From assembly GCA_934500875.1 (NCBI GenBank), contig CAKSTL010000010.1, positions 1 to 64,000 on the forward strand: a stretch of DNA of 64,000 bases, given 5' to 3'. Below the pieces are notes generated by a model that saw only the letters and a list, made by a program, of their open reading frames with translations, was not told the DNA's origin and did not search any database. Origin of the DNA: an uncultured Clostridia bacterium. Lineage in GTDB: Bacteria; Bacillota; Clostridia; UMGS1810. The translations under genes and the position numbers were made by a program. Shown here in pieces: positions 51,770-60,396 of the stretch (within the stretch, counting starts at the first letter, position 1; each line of letters begins with the position of its first letter).

Positions 51770-52984
51770 GTGGATATTGTCTGCGTTATAGGCGGAGGCC
51801 CTGCGGGTATGCTTGCCGCAGCCGTTGCCGCCGCAAGAGGCAAAAGGGTTGTGCTTGCCGAAAAAAACAATATGCTCGGAAAAAAGCTTCTTATAACGGG
51901 AAAAGGGCGCTGCAACATAACAAATTCGGCAGATATTGAGGACTTTTTTAAAAATGTGCCGCACAATTCAAATTTTTTATACAGCGCATTTTATACTTTT
52001 ACAAATACCGACCTTATAAGGCTTTTGAATAAGCTTGGGCTTGAAACCAAAACAGAGCGGGGCGGAAGGGTTTTTCCTGTCAGCGACAGGTCAAAAGATG
52101 TTTTAAATGCCCTTAAAAAACTGCTTTCAAAAAACGGCGTTGCGGTATATAACGGCACCGTTTGCAATATTTTAAATGACAGCGGCAGAAAAAAAGTGGT
52201 TTTTGCAGACAAAAAATGCATTGTGTGCGATAAAGTTATAATTGCCACGGGAGGCTTAAGTTATCCGTCAACCGGCTCTACCGGCGACGGATATGAGTTT
52301 GCAAAAAAGTTCGGTCATACGGTTGTTGCGCCGAAACCGTCGCTCGTGCCGCTTGAAACCAACGAAAACGTATATCCTATGATGGGATTGTCGCTTAAAA
52401 ATGTTATTTTGCGCATTTTTGACGGCAAAAAAGAAATTTTTAGCGATATGGGCGAAATGCTGTTTACGCATTACGGAATATCAGGCCCGCTTGTTCTCAG
52501 CGCAAGCAGTCATATGCAGTATGAAAAGCTTAAGGATTATTCGGTTTTTATAGATTTAAAACCTGCGCTCGACGAAAAAACGCTGGATAAGCGTATTCTG
52601 CGTGATTTTGACGGCTTGAAAAACAAAGATTTTATAAACTCCCTTTCGCTTCTTCTGCCGCAGAAAATGATTGTGCCGATTGCCGATTTATCGGGAATAC
52701 CGCATCACAAAAAGGTGAATGAAATAACAAAGGAGGAGCGGAAAAATCTTGTTTCGGCGATAAAAAATTTTCCGCTTACCGTAAAAAATTTCAGACCTGT
52801 TGCCGAGGCTATTGTTACATCGGGCGGAGTGAGCGTTAAAGAAATAAACCCTTCGACAATGGAGTCGAAGCTTGAAAAAGGGCTGTTTTTTGCCGGCGAG
52901 GTTATAGATGTTGACGCATATACCGGCGGCTACAATTTGCAGATTGCTTTTTCAACGGGATATCTGGCAGGAAAGAGCGTATAA
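51770..52984 (+). CDS. HI0933/BaiN-family flavoprotein
   Basis: A 404-residue NAD(P)/FAD-dependent oxidoreductase. Features are the Rossmann dinucleotide motif IGGGPAGMLAAAVAAARGKRVVLAEKN at the N-terminus, the family segment GKKLLITGKGRCNITNS, ATGGLSYPSTGSTGDGYEFAKKFGH in the middle and GLFFAGEVIDVDAYTGGYNLQIAFSTGYLAG at the end. BaiN, a bile-acid enzyme, belongs to this family, but members are nearly universal in Firmicutes and the reaction here cannot be named. GTG start after GGGGTG. Confidence 0.9.
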   Translation: MDIVCVIGGGPAGMLAAAVAAARGKRVVLAEKNNMLGKKLLITGKGRCNITNSADIEDFFKNVPHNSNFLYSAFYTFTNTDLIRLLNKLGLETKTERGGRVFPVSDRSKDVLNALKKLLSKNGVAVYNGTVCNILNDSGRKKVVFADKKCIVCDKVIIATGGLSYPSTGSTGDGYEFAKKFGHTVVAPKPSLVPLETNENVYPMMGLSLKNVILRIFDGKKEIFSDMGEMLFTHYGISGPLVLSASSHMQYEKLKDYSVFIDLKPALDEKTLDKRILRDFDGLKNKDFINSLSLLLPQKMIVPIADLSGIPHHKKVNEITKEERKNLVSAIKNFPLTVKNFRPVAEAIVTSGGVSVKEINPSTMESKLEKGLFFAGEVIDVDAYTGGYNLQIAFSTGYLAGKSV

Positions 52985-53061
52985 TGCTTTTTATTTGAAT
53001 TTAATTTCCCTTTTTTTCATAAAATATGTTTTGTAGGGTATGATGGCAAAAGGAAATTTTT

Positions 53062-53538
53062 ATGAAAGCGGTGGGGAAATTGAAAAAACTTACAAAAAAG
53101 ATAAATTTTAATGTCGATAAAATTTTGATAAGGCTGTGCATTATCTCGTTTGCAATAGTCACAGCGTCGCAGATTGGTCTTAAAATTCCTGCTGTTAAGG
53201 GTATTTTTACCGATATCGAGGTTTTTGAAGGAACGGCAGTGGGAGAGGATAAGGACGCAATAAATTCCGGTACCGTAACGCTTGAGCTTTTGGAGGGCGA
53301 GCCGAAAAACGAGCTTGAGATTATGGTAAACGGCGAAAAGGTAGACGTTTTTGACAAAAAAATAAAAGAGGTAGAACTTTTGAGCACCTCGGTTGTTGAA
53401 ATAAAATCTTTGTCAAACGAAAAATACACTGTAAGAATTGCCGGTATGACGGGCGATTTAAAGCTTGCAACGGCAAAAAACGACGTCCCGGTTAAAAAAG
53501 GTATAAATTTTGTGGGAAGATTAATTCTTGCAAATTAA
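53062..53538 (+). CDS. Membrane-anchored protein of unknown function
   Basis: A 158-residue protein with one hydrophobic helix near residues 27-45 (RLCIISFAIVTASQIGL) and a mostly beta-strand, acidic outer domain of about 110 residues, including ELEIMVNGEKVDVFDKKIKEVELLS. It has no lipobox. I do not recognise the family. AAAGGAA precedes the ATG. A TTG ten codons in has a better-looking GGTGGGG site, so the true start may be slightly later. It lies between the flavoprotein and the hutP-like gene. Confidence 0.6.
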   Translation: MKAVGKLKKLTKKINFNVDKILIRLCIISFAIVTASQIGLKIPAVKGIFTDIEVFEGTAVGEDKDAINSGTVTLELLEGEPKNELEIMVNGEKVDVFDKKIKEVELLSTSVVEIKSLSNEKYTVRIAGMTGDLKLATAKNDVPVKKGINFVGRLILAN

Positions 53539-53546
53539 AAAAAGTG

Positions 53547-53575
53547 TTGTAAAATATTCGGATTTGTAGTATAAT
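53547..53575 (+). promoter_or_regulatory. Promoter of hutP-cmk-plsC-ispH operon
   Basis: TTGTAA (53547-53552), 17 bp, perfect TATAAT (53570-53575), 33 bp before the hutP-like start. Confidence 0.75.
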
Positions 53576-53608
53576 GTAGTTTGTATTATGGTAGCAAAGG
53601 AGAAAACT

Positions 53609-54028
53609 ATGAACGACAATGAAATAGGCAGCCGTGATGTGGCTGCGGCGGCAATTTCCATTGCCCTGACAAAGGGCAGGAGCGCCGAACGTGAATATAT
53701 TGAAGAAAAGAGCCGTGACGGATTTGTTTGCTCGGCGGTTGATTACGGCGGAGAGTTTATAACGAACATAAACAAAATTGTCGAACGTGCGGTTGTTTCG
53801 GCGGTAAGAGAGGGTGTTATATCCAGCACTCACCGTGAAGAGGGCGCTGTAATCGGCGCAACGAGAGAGGCAATTACGCAGGTTATGGATAAGGCAATCG
53901 GGCTTAATGTCGGCGGTAAAATAGGCATTGCACGGTATAAAGAGCATCTTTGCGTGTGCATATTTTTTGCAATCGGTATGCTTCATCTTAACGAGGTGGG
54001 CGTGGGATTGGGTCACCGTGTTATATAA
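53609..54028 (+). CDS. hutP: HutP-family RNA-binding protein
   Basis: A 139-residue HutP-like protein. In Bacillus, HutP is an L-histidine- and Mg-dependent antiterminator that binds RNA of the hut operon. Recognised features are the N-terminal SRDVAAAAISIALTKGRSAE, REEGAVIGATREAITQVMDKAIGLNVGGKIGIARY and the C-terminal MLHLNEVGVGLGHRVI with its metal/histidine-binding region. AAAGGAG precedes ATG at 53609; an in-frame start at 53588 lacks a site. No histidine utilisation genes are nearby. It heads the cmk-plsC-ispH/rpsA operon, so it may control other RNAs. Confidence 0.88.
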   Translation: MNDNEIGSRDVAAAAISIALTKGRSAEREYIEEKSRDGFVCSAVDYGGEFITNINKIVERAVVSAVREGVISSTHREEGAVIGATREAITQVMDKAIGLNVGGKIGIARYKEHLCVCIFFAIGMLHLNEVGVGLGHRVI

Positions 54029-54055
54029 GCCCGTTACAAAAATTCGGAGGAAACA

Positions 54056-54739
54056 ATGAAATTTACAAATATCGCAATTGACGGCCCTTCAGGTGCGGGC
54101 AAAAGCACTTTGGCACGTCTTATTTCCGAAAGGTTAGGATATTTATACATAGATACCGGCGCTATGTACCGTGCGGCGGCGCTTAAAATGATAAATCTTG
54201 GAATTGACATAAAAAACGATACCGCAAGCGTTGCAGAGGCTATTTCCGATACCGATATCAGGCTTTCGCACATCGGAGGCAGCCAGCACATTTTTCTTGA
54301 CGGCAAAGACGTTACCGATTTTATCAGAACCGGCGAGGTATCTATGGGTGCGTCGGCGGTTGCGGCGATAAAACAGGTGCGTTTAAAGCTTGTTGAGCTT
54401 CAGCGGAAAATTGCGGAAAACAACAACTGTATTATGGACGGAAGAGATATAGGCACATTTGTTCTTCCAAATGCGGATATTAAAATTTTTCTTACGGCGA
54501 GCGCCGAAAAGAGGGCGCAGAGGCGGTATGCGGAGCTTTTGGAAAAAGGCGCAGACGTTTCGTATGACGAGGTTTTGGCTGATATGATAAAGCGTGACAA
54601 AAACGACTCGGAAAGGTCTTTTGCGCCGCTTAAAGAGGCGCCCGACAGTATAAGGGTTGACACAAGCGACATTGACCTTGACGGTTCGGTTAAGCTGATT
54701 GAAGATATTATTTTATCAAGATTGGGAAAAAAATTATGA
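54056..54739 (+). CDS. cmk: Cytidylate kinase
   Basis: Phosphorylates CMP and dCMP with ATP. 227 residues with P-loop AIDGPSGAGKSTLARLI, YIDTGAMYRA, and NMP-binding DGRDIGTFVLPNADIKIFLTASAEKRAQRR. GGAGG precedes the ATG. The cmk-plsC-ispH order is conserved among Clostridia. It overlaps plsC by four bases (ATGA). Confidence 0.96.
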   Translation: MKFTNIAIDGPSGAGKSTLARLISERLGYLYIDTGAMYRAAALKMINLGIDIKNDTASVAEAISDTDIRLSHIGGSQHIFLDGKDVTDFIRTGEVSMGASAVAAIKQVRLKLVELQRKIAENNNCIMDGRDIGTFVLPNADIKIFLTASAEKRAQRRYAELLEKGADVSYDEVLADMIKRDKNDSERSFAPLKEAPDSIRVDTSDIDLDGSVKLIEDIILSRLGKKL

Positions 54740-55314
54740 TTTTACGTTTTATAGAATTTCTGGTAAGGCTTTTTTGCAGAATAATTTTCAGAATTGAAAT
54801 AATCGGCACGGATAACATTCCGTCCGACGGCGCCTGTATGGTTTGCGCAAATCATCAAAGCAACTGGGACCCTGTTATTCTTATACTTTTTCTAAAGCGC
54901 AAAGTGCATTTTATGGCAAAGAGCGAGCTTTTTGAAAACTTTTTTCTCGGAAAGCTTTTAAAAGCGGAGGGCGTTATTCCCATAAAGAGGGGTGCTGCGG
55001 ATATCCAGGCTGTCAAAGCCTCCATGGAGGTTTTAAAAAGCGGCAATGTTTTGGGTATGTTTCCTACCGGGACACGCACAAAAAATATTGACAGCGCAGA
55101 GGCGAAAAAAGGCGCTGCTCTTATTGCGTCACGCACGGGCGCATATGTTGTGCCTATTTTTATAAACGCAAATTACAAGTTGTTTTCAAAAATAAAAATT
55201 ACAGTCGGTGAAAAAATAGATTTATCACCCCTTAAAGGAAAAAAGCTTACCGCAGAGGAGCTTGAGGGGCTGAGCAATGAAATTTACGGAAAGATAAAGG
55301 AATTGTCAAAATAA
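54736..55314 (+). CDS. plsC: 1-acyl-sn-glycerol-3-phosphate acyltransferase
   Basis: Makes phosphatidic acid in phospholipid synthesis. The 192-residue membrane-associated enzyme has the catalytic HX4D motif in ANHQSNWDPV, the FMAKSELF segment, KRGAADIQAVKAS and the binding motif MFPTGTRTK (FPxGTR). The stop codon directly abuts the ATG of the next gene. Confidence 0.94.
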   Translation: MILRFIEFLVRLFCRIIFRIEIIGTDNIPSDGACMVCANHQSNWDPVILILFLKRKVHFMAKSELFENFFLGKLLKAEGVIPIKRGAADIQAVKASMEVLKSGNVLGMFPTGTRTKNIDSAEAKKGAALIASRTGAYVVPIFINANYKLFSKIKITVGEKIDLSPLKGKKLTAEELEGLSNEIYGKIKELSK

Positions 55315-57333
55315 ATGTGTAAAATAATTGTTGCCGAAAGCGCAGGATTTTGTTTCGGGGTTGAGCGTGCCGTAAACGAGCTTATGAAAATTGCAAAAAT
55401 TAAAAAGGCAGTAACGCTCGGACCGATTATCCATAACGGCTCGGTCATTGAAAAATTTGAATCGCTCGGCGTTAAAATTGTTAAAAGCCCTTTGGATACC
55501 CCGAAGGACGCAACGCTCGCCATAAGAACACACGGTGTTAAAAAGAGCGTAATTGACGAAATTGAGAAAAATAATATAGAATACTGCGATTTAACCTGTC
55601 CGTTTGTTAAAAAAATCCACAATATTGTTCATTCGCATTATAAAGACGGATTTAAAATTATAATCGCCGGGGACAAGCATCACCCCGAGGTGGACGGCAT
55701 AAGCGGATGGTGCGGCGACAGCGCTTTGGTTGTGAGCGATTTTTCGGAGCTTGAAGGAAAAATATCGCCGTCCGACAAGGTTTGTCTGGTGGCGCAGACG
55801 ACCATGAACAAAAAAATTTACGAAAAAATAAAAAATTTTGTAAAAATATCTTGCCAAAACCCCATAATATTTGATACAATATGTAGTGCGACTGAAAAAC
55901 GTCAGAAGGAAGCCGAAGAAATTTCAAAGACGGCGGACGTTATGATTGTTGTGGGCGGCAGGATGAGTGCCAACACAAAAAGACTTGCGGATATTTCAAA
56001 AAAATACTGCAAAAACACTTTTCAGATTGAAACCGTGAGGGATTTACCCTTGCGTTTCGATATACCAAAAAACAAAATTGGTATTACGGCGGGAGCATCA
56101 ACTCCGCCGTGGATAATTAAGGAGGTAGTAGGCGAGATGGAAGAAATGGTAAATGGCGAAGTTAGCTTTGCCGAAGTATTGAAAGAACACGAAAAGGAGC
56201 AGGCTCTGGTTACCTTAAAAACAGGAGATATTGTTAAGGGAACAGTTATGCGAGTAGAACCCAACGGTGTCAGCGTAAATTTAGGGTATAAATCAGACGG
56301 TTTCATACCTGCAAGCGAGGTTGTTGACGACCCCGAGGCTGACATTTGTGAATTAATAAATGTCGGTGACGAAATTGAGGTTTTCGTTGTAAGAGTTAAT
56401 GACGTTGAAGGCGAAGTTACGCTTTCAAAGAGAAAAATCGACGCTATAAAGAGCGAAAAGATTTTGGAAGAGGCTTTTGAAAACGAAACAATACTTACAG
56501 GTAAGGTTGTTGAAATTTTAAACGGCGGCGTTTTGGTTGCTGTTAACGGCGGCAGAATTTTTGTTCCCGCAAAATTTGCGTCGGACAGATATCTTGCGGA
56601 TTTGTCGGTATTGCAGAATCTTACCGTTGACCTTAAGATAATTGAAATTTCAAAAAAGAGAGGCAGAACAAAAATTGTCGGCTCTATTGCGGCTGTTATC
56701 AGAGAGCAGAAAAAGAAGCTTGCCGAAGAATTCTGGAACAATGTTGAGGTTGGCAAAACATACACCGGCGTTGTTAAATCGCTCACAAAATTCGGCGCTT
56801 TTGTTGATATCGGCGGTGTAGACGGCTTGGTGCACATCTCCGAGCTTTCGTGGGCTAAAATCAAACATCCGTCCGAGGTTGTTTCGGAGGGTGAAACGGT
56901 TGAGGTTTATGTAATTGATTTCAACAAAGAAACAGGCAAGGTTTCGCTCGGATACAAAAAGGCTTGCGACAATCCGTGGGAGAAGGCTAAGGCAGAGCTT
57001 GAAGTCGGAAAGGATATAGACTGCAAAATCGTAAGAATTGTTCCTTTCGGTGCATTTGCTGAAATTTATCCCGGTGTTGACGGTCTTATCCACATTTCTC
57101 AGGTTGCCGCAAAACGTATCGGCAAGGTTGAGGACGAATTAAGCGTTGGTCAGCACGTTACTGCAAGAGTTGTTGAGCTTGACTTTGAAAACAAGAAAAT
57201 CGGACTCAGCATAAGAGCAATCATCGAAGAGGCTCAGAAGGCTGAAGAAGAAAAAATCGTTGCAGAAGACGCTGCAAAGGAAGAAGCTGCCGAGACAGCA
57301 GAAGCAGCGGAAGCTGAAACAAGCGAAGAATAA
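55315..57333 (+). CDS. IspH fused to ribosomal protein S1-like domains
   Basis: A 672-residue fusion. Residues 1-280 are 4-hydroxy-3-methylbut-2-enyl diphosphate reductase, the last enzyme of the MEP isoprenoid pathway. The three [4Fe-4S] Cys residues are in ESAGFCFGVERAV, CDLTCPFVKK and TICSATEKRQ. From about 300 to 650 there are four S1 RNA-binding repeats (TGDIVKGTVMRVEPNGVSVNLGYKSDGFIPASE; VEVGKTYTGVVKSLTKFGAFVDIGGVDGLVHISEL), as in ribosomal protein S1. The tail is Glu/Ala-rich. The same fusion is known in other Clostridia. It is one continuous frame with no internal ribosome binding site that I can support, though AAGGAGG occurs near 56120, before the S1 part. Confidence 0.93.
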   Translation: MCKIIVAESAGFCFGVERAVNELMKIAKIKKAVTLGPIIHNGSVIEKFESLGVKIVKSPLDTPKDATLAIRTHGVKKSVIDEIEKNNIEYCDLTCPFVKKIHNIVHSHYKDGFKIIIAGDKHHPEVDGISGWCGDSALVVSDFSELEGKISPSDKVCLVAQTTMNKKIYEKIKNFVKISCQNPIIFDTICSATEKRQKEAEEISKTADVMIVVGGRMSANTKRLADISKKYCKNTFQIETVRDLPLRFDIPKNKIGITAGASTPPWIIKEVVGEMEEMVNGEVSFAEVLKEHEKEQALVTLKTGDIVKGTVMRVEPNGVSVNLGYKSDGFIPASEVVDDPEADICELINVGDEIEVFVVRVNDVEGEVTLSKRKIDAIKSEKILEEAFENETILTGKVVEILNGGVLVAVNGGRIFVPAKFASDRYLADLSVLQNLTVDLKIIEISKKRGRTKIVGSIAAVIREQKKKLAEEFWNNVEVGKTYTGVVKSLTKFGAFVDIGGVDGLVHISELSWAKIKHPSEVVSEGETVEVYVIDFNKETGKVSLGYKKACDNPWEKAKAELEVGKDIDCKIVRIVPFGAFAEIYPGVDGLIHISQVAAKRIGKVEDELSVGQHVTARVVELDFENKKIGLSIRAIIEEAQKAEEEKIVAEDAAKEEAAETAEAAEAETSEE

Positions 57334-57346
57334 TTTTCGGAAGAAT

Positions 57347-57378
57347 AAAAACCGTGGGCAGCTGTCCACGGTTTTTAT
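57347..57378. terminator. Bidirectional terminator
   Basis: AAAAACCGTGG and CCACGGTTTTT pair around GCAGCTGT-type loop. A-run and T-run flank it, so it can end both ispH-rpsA and the convergent minus-strand gene at 57486. Confidence 0.85.
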
Positions 57379-57485
57379 ATTTAATGCACCCTTATTTTCC
57401 GGCATACTGTGTGCAGATTTACGATATCCGAAGTTAAAACTGCCCCGGTCTGCCAAATTAACACGGTTTTCAAAAATTAAATGTT

Positions 57486-58046
57486 TTATGTAAAATCAAA
57501 ATATTCTCTCTGTTTTCCGATAACATATTTTGACATTACCACGATTTCGTCCTCGTTCATTCTTGTTATATAGGCAAGAACGTCATCTGCCTTAACTTTT
57601 CCGGAAAGTATGTAATATTTGTCCTCGCCAGACAAAAGTGCGTGCCGCTTGCCGAACCAGTGCGCAGTGGCAATCCTCAGCGTCCACGACGAGGCTGTGC
57701 GTGACGATTGTCTTGTATGGCCACGGTATACCGTCAGATATCCGTCGGAATCTGCCAGTTGTTTAAGCGTCGGGGCAAGGTTTTCGTCATTTTTCTTGAC
57801 TGAATTTATTTTATCGCACACCGTCGGCGAAAAGAGCTGTGTGTGAAATTTAAACCTGCGTTTGTCGCAAAGAATTTCTTTGTATATGTCGTAGAGAAAT
57901 TTATCGGGAATGTGCTTGAAAAATGCCGTAAACATTTTTAAGCTTGTGTCAGGTGTTCTGCTTGGAAAATTTTTTATAATTTTAAAAAATTCGTCTGCCG
58001 ATTTAATGTTTTCAATTTGATTTTTCAAGGTGTTTTGCATTGTCAT
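57486..58046 (-). CDS. Putative ADP-ribosyltransferase-fold protein
   Basis: A 186-residue cytoplasmic protein I cannot name. The C-terminal ~90 residues show the order of motifs expected in an R-S-E class ADP-ribosyltransferase. These are an Arg after a strand (LTVYRGHTRQ), a Ser motif followed by an aromatic/helix segment (ASSWTLRIATAHWFGKRHAL), and an ExE-type motif at a strand start (MNEDEIVVMSKYV). The N-terminal half is helical. There is no signal peptide, so if active it would act inside the cell or be injected by a system not seen here. It lies between convergent ispH and galE terminators and is transcribed alone. Confidence 0.5.
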   Translation of the reverse strand: MTMQNTLKNQIENIKSADEFFKIIKNFPSRTPDTSLKMFTAFFKHIPDKFLYDIYKEILCDKRRFKFHTQLFSPTVCDKINSVKKNDENLAPTLKQLADSDGYLTVYRGHTRQSSRTASSWTLRIATAHWFGKRHALLSGEDKYYILSGKVKADDVLAYITRMNEDEIVVMSKYVIGKQREYFDFT

Positions 58047-58063
58047 AAAATCAGGTCATCTCC

Positions 58064-58116
58064 AAAAAAGGCGGAGGTTAAAAAACCCCGCCTGCGTTGC
58101 GGGCGCATATGCGCCC
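58064..58116 (-). terminator. Terminator of galE with adjacent perfect palindrome
   Basis: On the minus strand GGCGGGG and CCTCCGCC pair around an A/T loop and run into TTTTTT (58064-58092). Just upstream is the perfect 16-bp palindrome GGGCGCATATGCGCCC (58101-58116). Confidence 0.75.
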
Positions 58117-58128
58117 ATATATTAAAAA

Positions 58129-59133
58129 TTAAAGTCCGTTCGGGTTTTTCTTTGTAAAATTCCACGAATCTTCGCACATTTTGTTAAGGTCGAGTTTTGC
58201 GCTCCAGCCCAGCTCGTTCTTGGATTTTGTCGGATCGGCATAGCATTCCGCAATATCGCCGGGACGCCTTTTTGCTATTTTATATTTTACGTCAACGCCG
58301 CTTGCTTTGCTGTATGCGTTTACAACGTCAAGAACGCTGTATCCCGTTCCCGTGCCGAGATTATAAGCCTCCACGCCATTGGTGTTCATAATTTTTTCAA
58401 GCGCTTTTATGTGACCTTGGCTGAGGTCTACAACGTGTATGTAATCTCTTACGCCGGTACCGTCGTGTGTGGGGTAGTCGTTGCCGAAAACCGAAAGACA
58501 TTCAAGCTTTCCGAGGGCAACCTGTGCAATGTAAGGAACAAGATTGTTCGGAATACCGTTGGGGTCTTCGCCCAAGAGCCCGCTTTCGTGTGCGCCGATA
58601 GGATTAAAGTATCTTAAAAGTGCAATTGACCATTCGCTGTCCGAAACATAAAGGTCTTTAAGAATATTTTCAATCATAAGCTTGGTGCTGCCGTAAGGAT
58701 TTGTGGTTGATAACGGAAAATCTTCTTTTATCGGCACTGTTTTGGGGCTTCCGTAAACCGTTGCCGAGGATGAGAACACTATTTTTTTAACGTTATGCTT
58801 TGCCATAACTTCGCAGAGAATAAGCGTTCCCGTAATGTTATTATGATAATACGTCAAAGGAATGGACACCGATTCGCCCACAGCCTTAAGACCCGCAAAG
58901 TGAATAACAGCGTCTATTTTATTTTCGTCAAATATTTTTTCAACAGCGCACCTGTCAAGAAGGTCTGCCTCGTAAAGCTTTACGCTCTTTCCCGTAATTT
59001 TTTCAATCCTTTTAACCGCTTCGGGCTTTGAATTGCAAAAATTATCGGCAATAACAACTTCATATCCGGCATTGAGAAGCTCAACGCAGGTGTGGCTGCC
59101 AATAAAGCCCGCACCGCCTGTTACAAGTATCAT
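58129..59133 (-). CDS. galE: UDP-glucose 4-epimerase
   Basis: Interconverts UDP-glucose and UDP-galactose. The 334-residue extended SDR has VTGGAGFIGSHTCVELLNAGYEVVIADNFCNS, active-site Ser-Ser/Thr (FSSSATVYG) and Tyr-xxx-Lys (NPYGSTKLMIE), and RYFNPIGAHESGLLGEDPNGIPNNLVPYIAQVA. The ATG at 59133 is chosen because GAGG is then seven bases upstream; a GTG at 59142 overlaps that site. It supplies sugar nucleotides for cell wall or surface polysaccharides and links to galactose use with galM. Confidence 0.96.
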   Translation of the reverse strand: MILVTGGAGFIGSHTCVELLNAGYEVVIADNFCNSKPEAVKRIEKITGKSVKLYEADLLDRCAVEKIFDENKIDAVIHFAGLKAVGESVSIPLTYYHNNITGTLILCEVMAKHNVKKIVFSSSATVYGSPKTVPIKEDFPLSTTNPYGSTKLMIENILKDLYVSDSEWSIALLRYFNPIGAHESGLLGEDPNGIPNNLVPYIAQVALGKLECLSVFGNDYPTHDGTGVRDYIHVVDLSQGHIKALEKIMNTNGVEAYNLGTGTGYSVLDVVNAYSKASGVDVKYKIAKRRPGDIAECYADPTKSKNELGWSAKLDLNKMCEDSWNFTKKNPNGL

Positions 59134-59305
59134 AAAGTACACCTCGTTATAAATTTATTTTCCTTAATTTTATCATAATTTTTCAATAATGTAAATATTA
59201 AAAAAAGAATTTATAAAAATTCACTAAAAATTTAAAAAAAGGGTAGATTTTTTTAAAAATTTGTTGCATAATATAAGGTAATACTATGGCAGGGAGGAAT
59301 TTAAA

Positions 59306-60370
59306 ATGGAAATCAGAATTGAAAAAACAAAAAATCCAAAGGTTAAACCGGACCAGAAAAATCTCGGATTCGGGCACATTTTCACAGACCATATGTTTGT
59401 TATGGATTACACCGAAGGAAAAGGCTGGCACGACGCAAGAGTCGTACCGTTTGAAAATTTGAGCCTTTCGCCTGCCGCAATGGTTTTCCACTACGGTCAG
59501 GAAATGTTTGAAGGTCTTAAGGCGTATAAAGGCGAGGACGGTAAGGCAAGACTTTTCAGACCCGAAATGAATGCAAAAAGAACAAACGATACAAACGACA
59601 GACTTTGCATACCTAAAATCCCCGAAAAGGATTTTGTCGAGGCGGTAAGAACGATTGTAAGAGTTGACGAGGATTGGATTCCTACCGAAAAAGGCACATC
59701 CTTGTACATACGTCCGTTTATCATTGCAACAGACCCGTTCCTCGGTGTTGCACCGTCAAAAACATATATGTTTATTATTATTCTTTCGCCGAGCGGCGCT
59801 TACTATGAAAGCGGACTTGCGCCCGTAGGCATTTGGATTGAAGATGAATATGTAAGAGCCGTAAGAGGCGGTATGGGATTTGCAAAAACCGGCGGTAACT
59901 ATGCCGCAAGCCTTATTGCTCAGGTTAAGGCTCACGACGACGGATATTCTCAGGTTTTGTGGCTGGACGGCGTTGAAAGAAAATATATTGAAGAAGTGGG
60001 CGCTATGAACATCTTCTTTAAAATTGACGGAAAAATCGTAACGCCTATGCTTAACGGAAGCATTTTGCCCGGTATCACCAGAAATTCGGTTATCACGCTT
60101 TGCAAAGAGTGGGGCTATGAGGTTGAGGAAAGAAAGGTTTCGGTGGACGAGCTTATTGACGCACAAAAGAGCGGAAAGCTTGAAGAATGTTTCGGCACGG
60201 GAACTGCGGCGGTTATCTCTCCCGTAGGAAAGCTTCGCTACAAAGATGATGTTATGGTTATAAGCGGCGGCGAAATAGGCCCTGTTTCGGCAAGAATTTA
60301 CGACGAAATCACAGGTATTCAAGGCGGCACAAAAGAAGATAAGCTCGGCTGGATTACTTTTGTTGATTAA
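59306..60370 (+). CDS. ilvE: Branched-chain amino acid aminotransferase
   Basis: Class IV PLP aminotransferase of 354 residues, last step of valine, leucine and isoleucine synthesis. Features: VFHYGQEMFEGLKAYKGEDGKARLFRPEMNAKR, PFIIATDPFLGV, the Lys region GGMGFAKTGGNYAASL, VEEVGAMNIFF-type segment (KYIEEVGAMNIFFKI) and PGITRNSVITL. GGAGG precedes the ATG. Other ilv genes are not in the window. Confidence 0.95.
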   Translation: MEIRIEKTKNPKVKPDQKNLGFGHIFTDHMFVMDYTEGKGWHDARVVPFENLSLSPAAMVFHYGQEMFEGLKAYKGEDGKARLFRPEMNAKRTNDTNDRLCIPKIPEKDFVEAVRTIVRVDEDWIPTEKGTSLYIRPFIIATDPFLGVAPSKTYMFIIILSPSGAYYESGLAPVGIWIEDEYVRAVRGGMGFAKTGGNYAASLIAQVKAHDDGYSQVLWLDGVERKYIEEVGAMNIFFKIDGKIVTPMLNGSILPGITRNSVITLCKEWGYEVEERKVSVDELIDAQKSGKLEECFGTGTAAVISPVGKLRYKDDVMVISGGEIGPVSARIYDEITGIQGGTKEDKLGWITFVD

Positions 60371-60396
60371 TTATCTTAACTTTTAAGGAGAAACAT

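Noticed and set aside
56022..56864. Antisense open frame of 280 codons, Ser/Thr-rich
   Set aside because: Mirrors the ispH-S1 gene; the composition is an artefact of reading the opposite strand.
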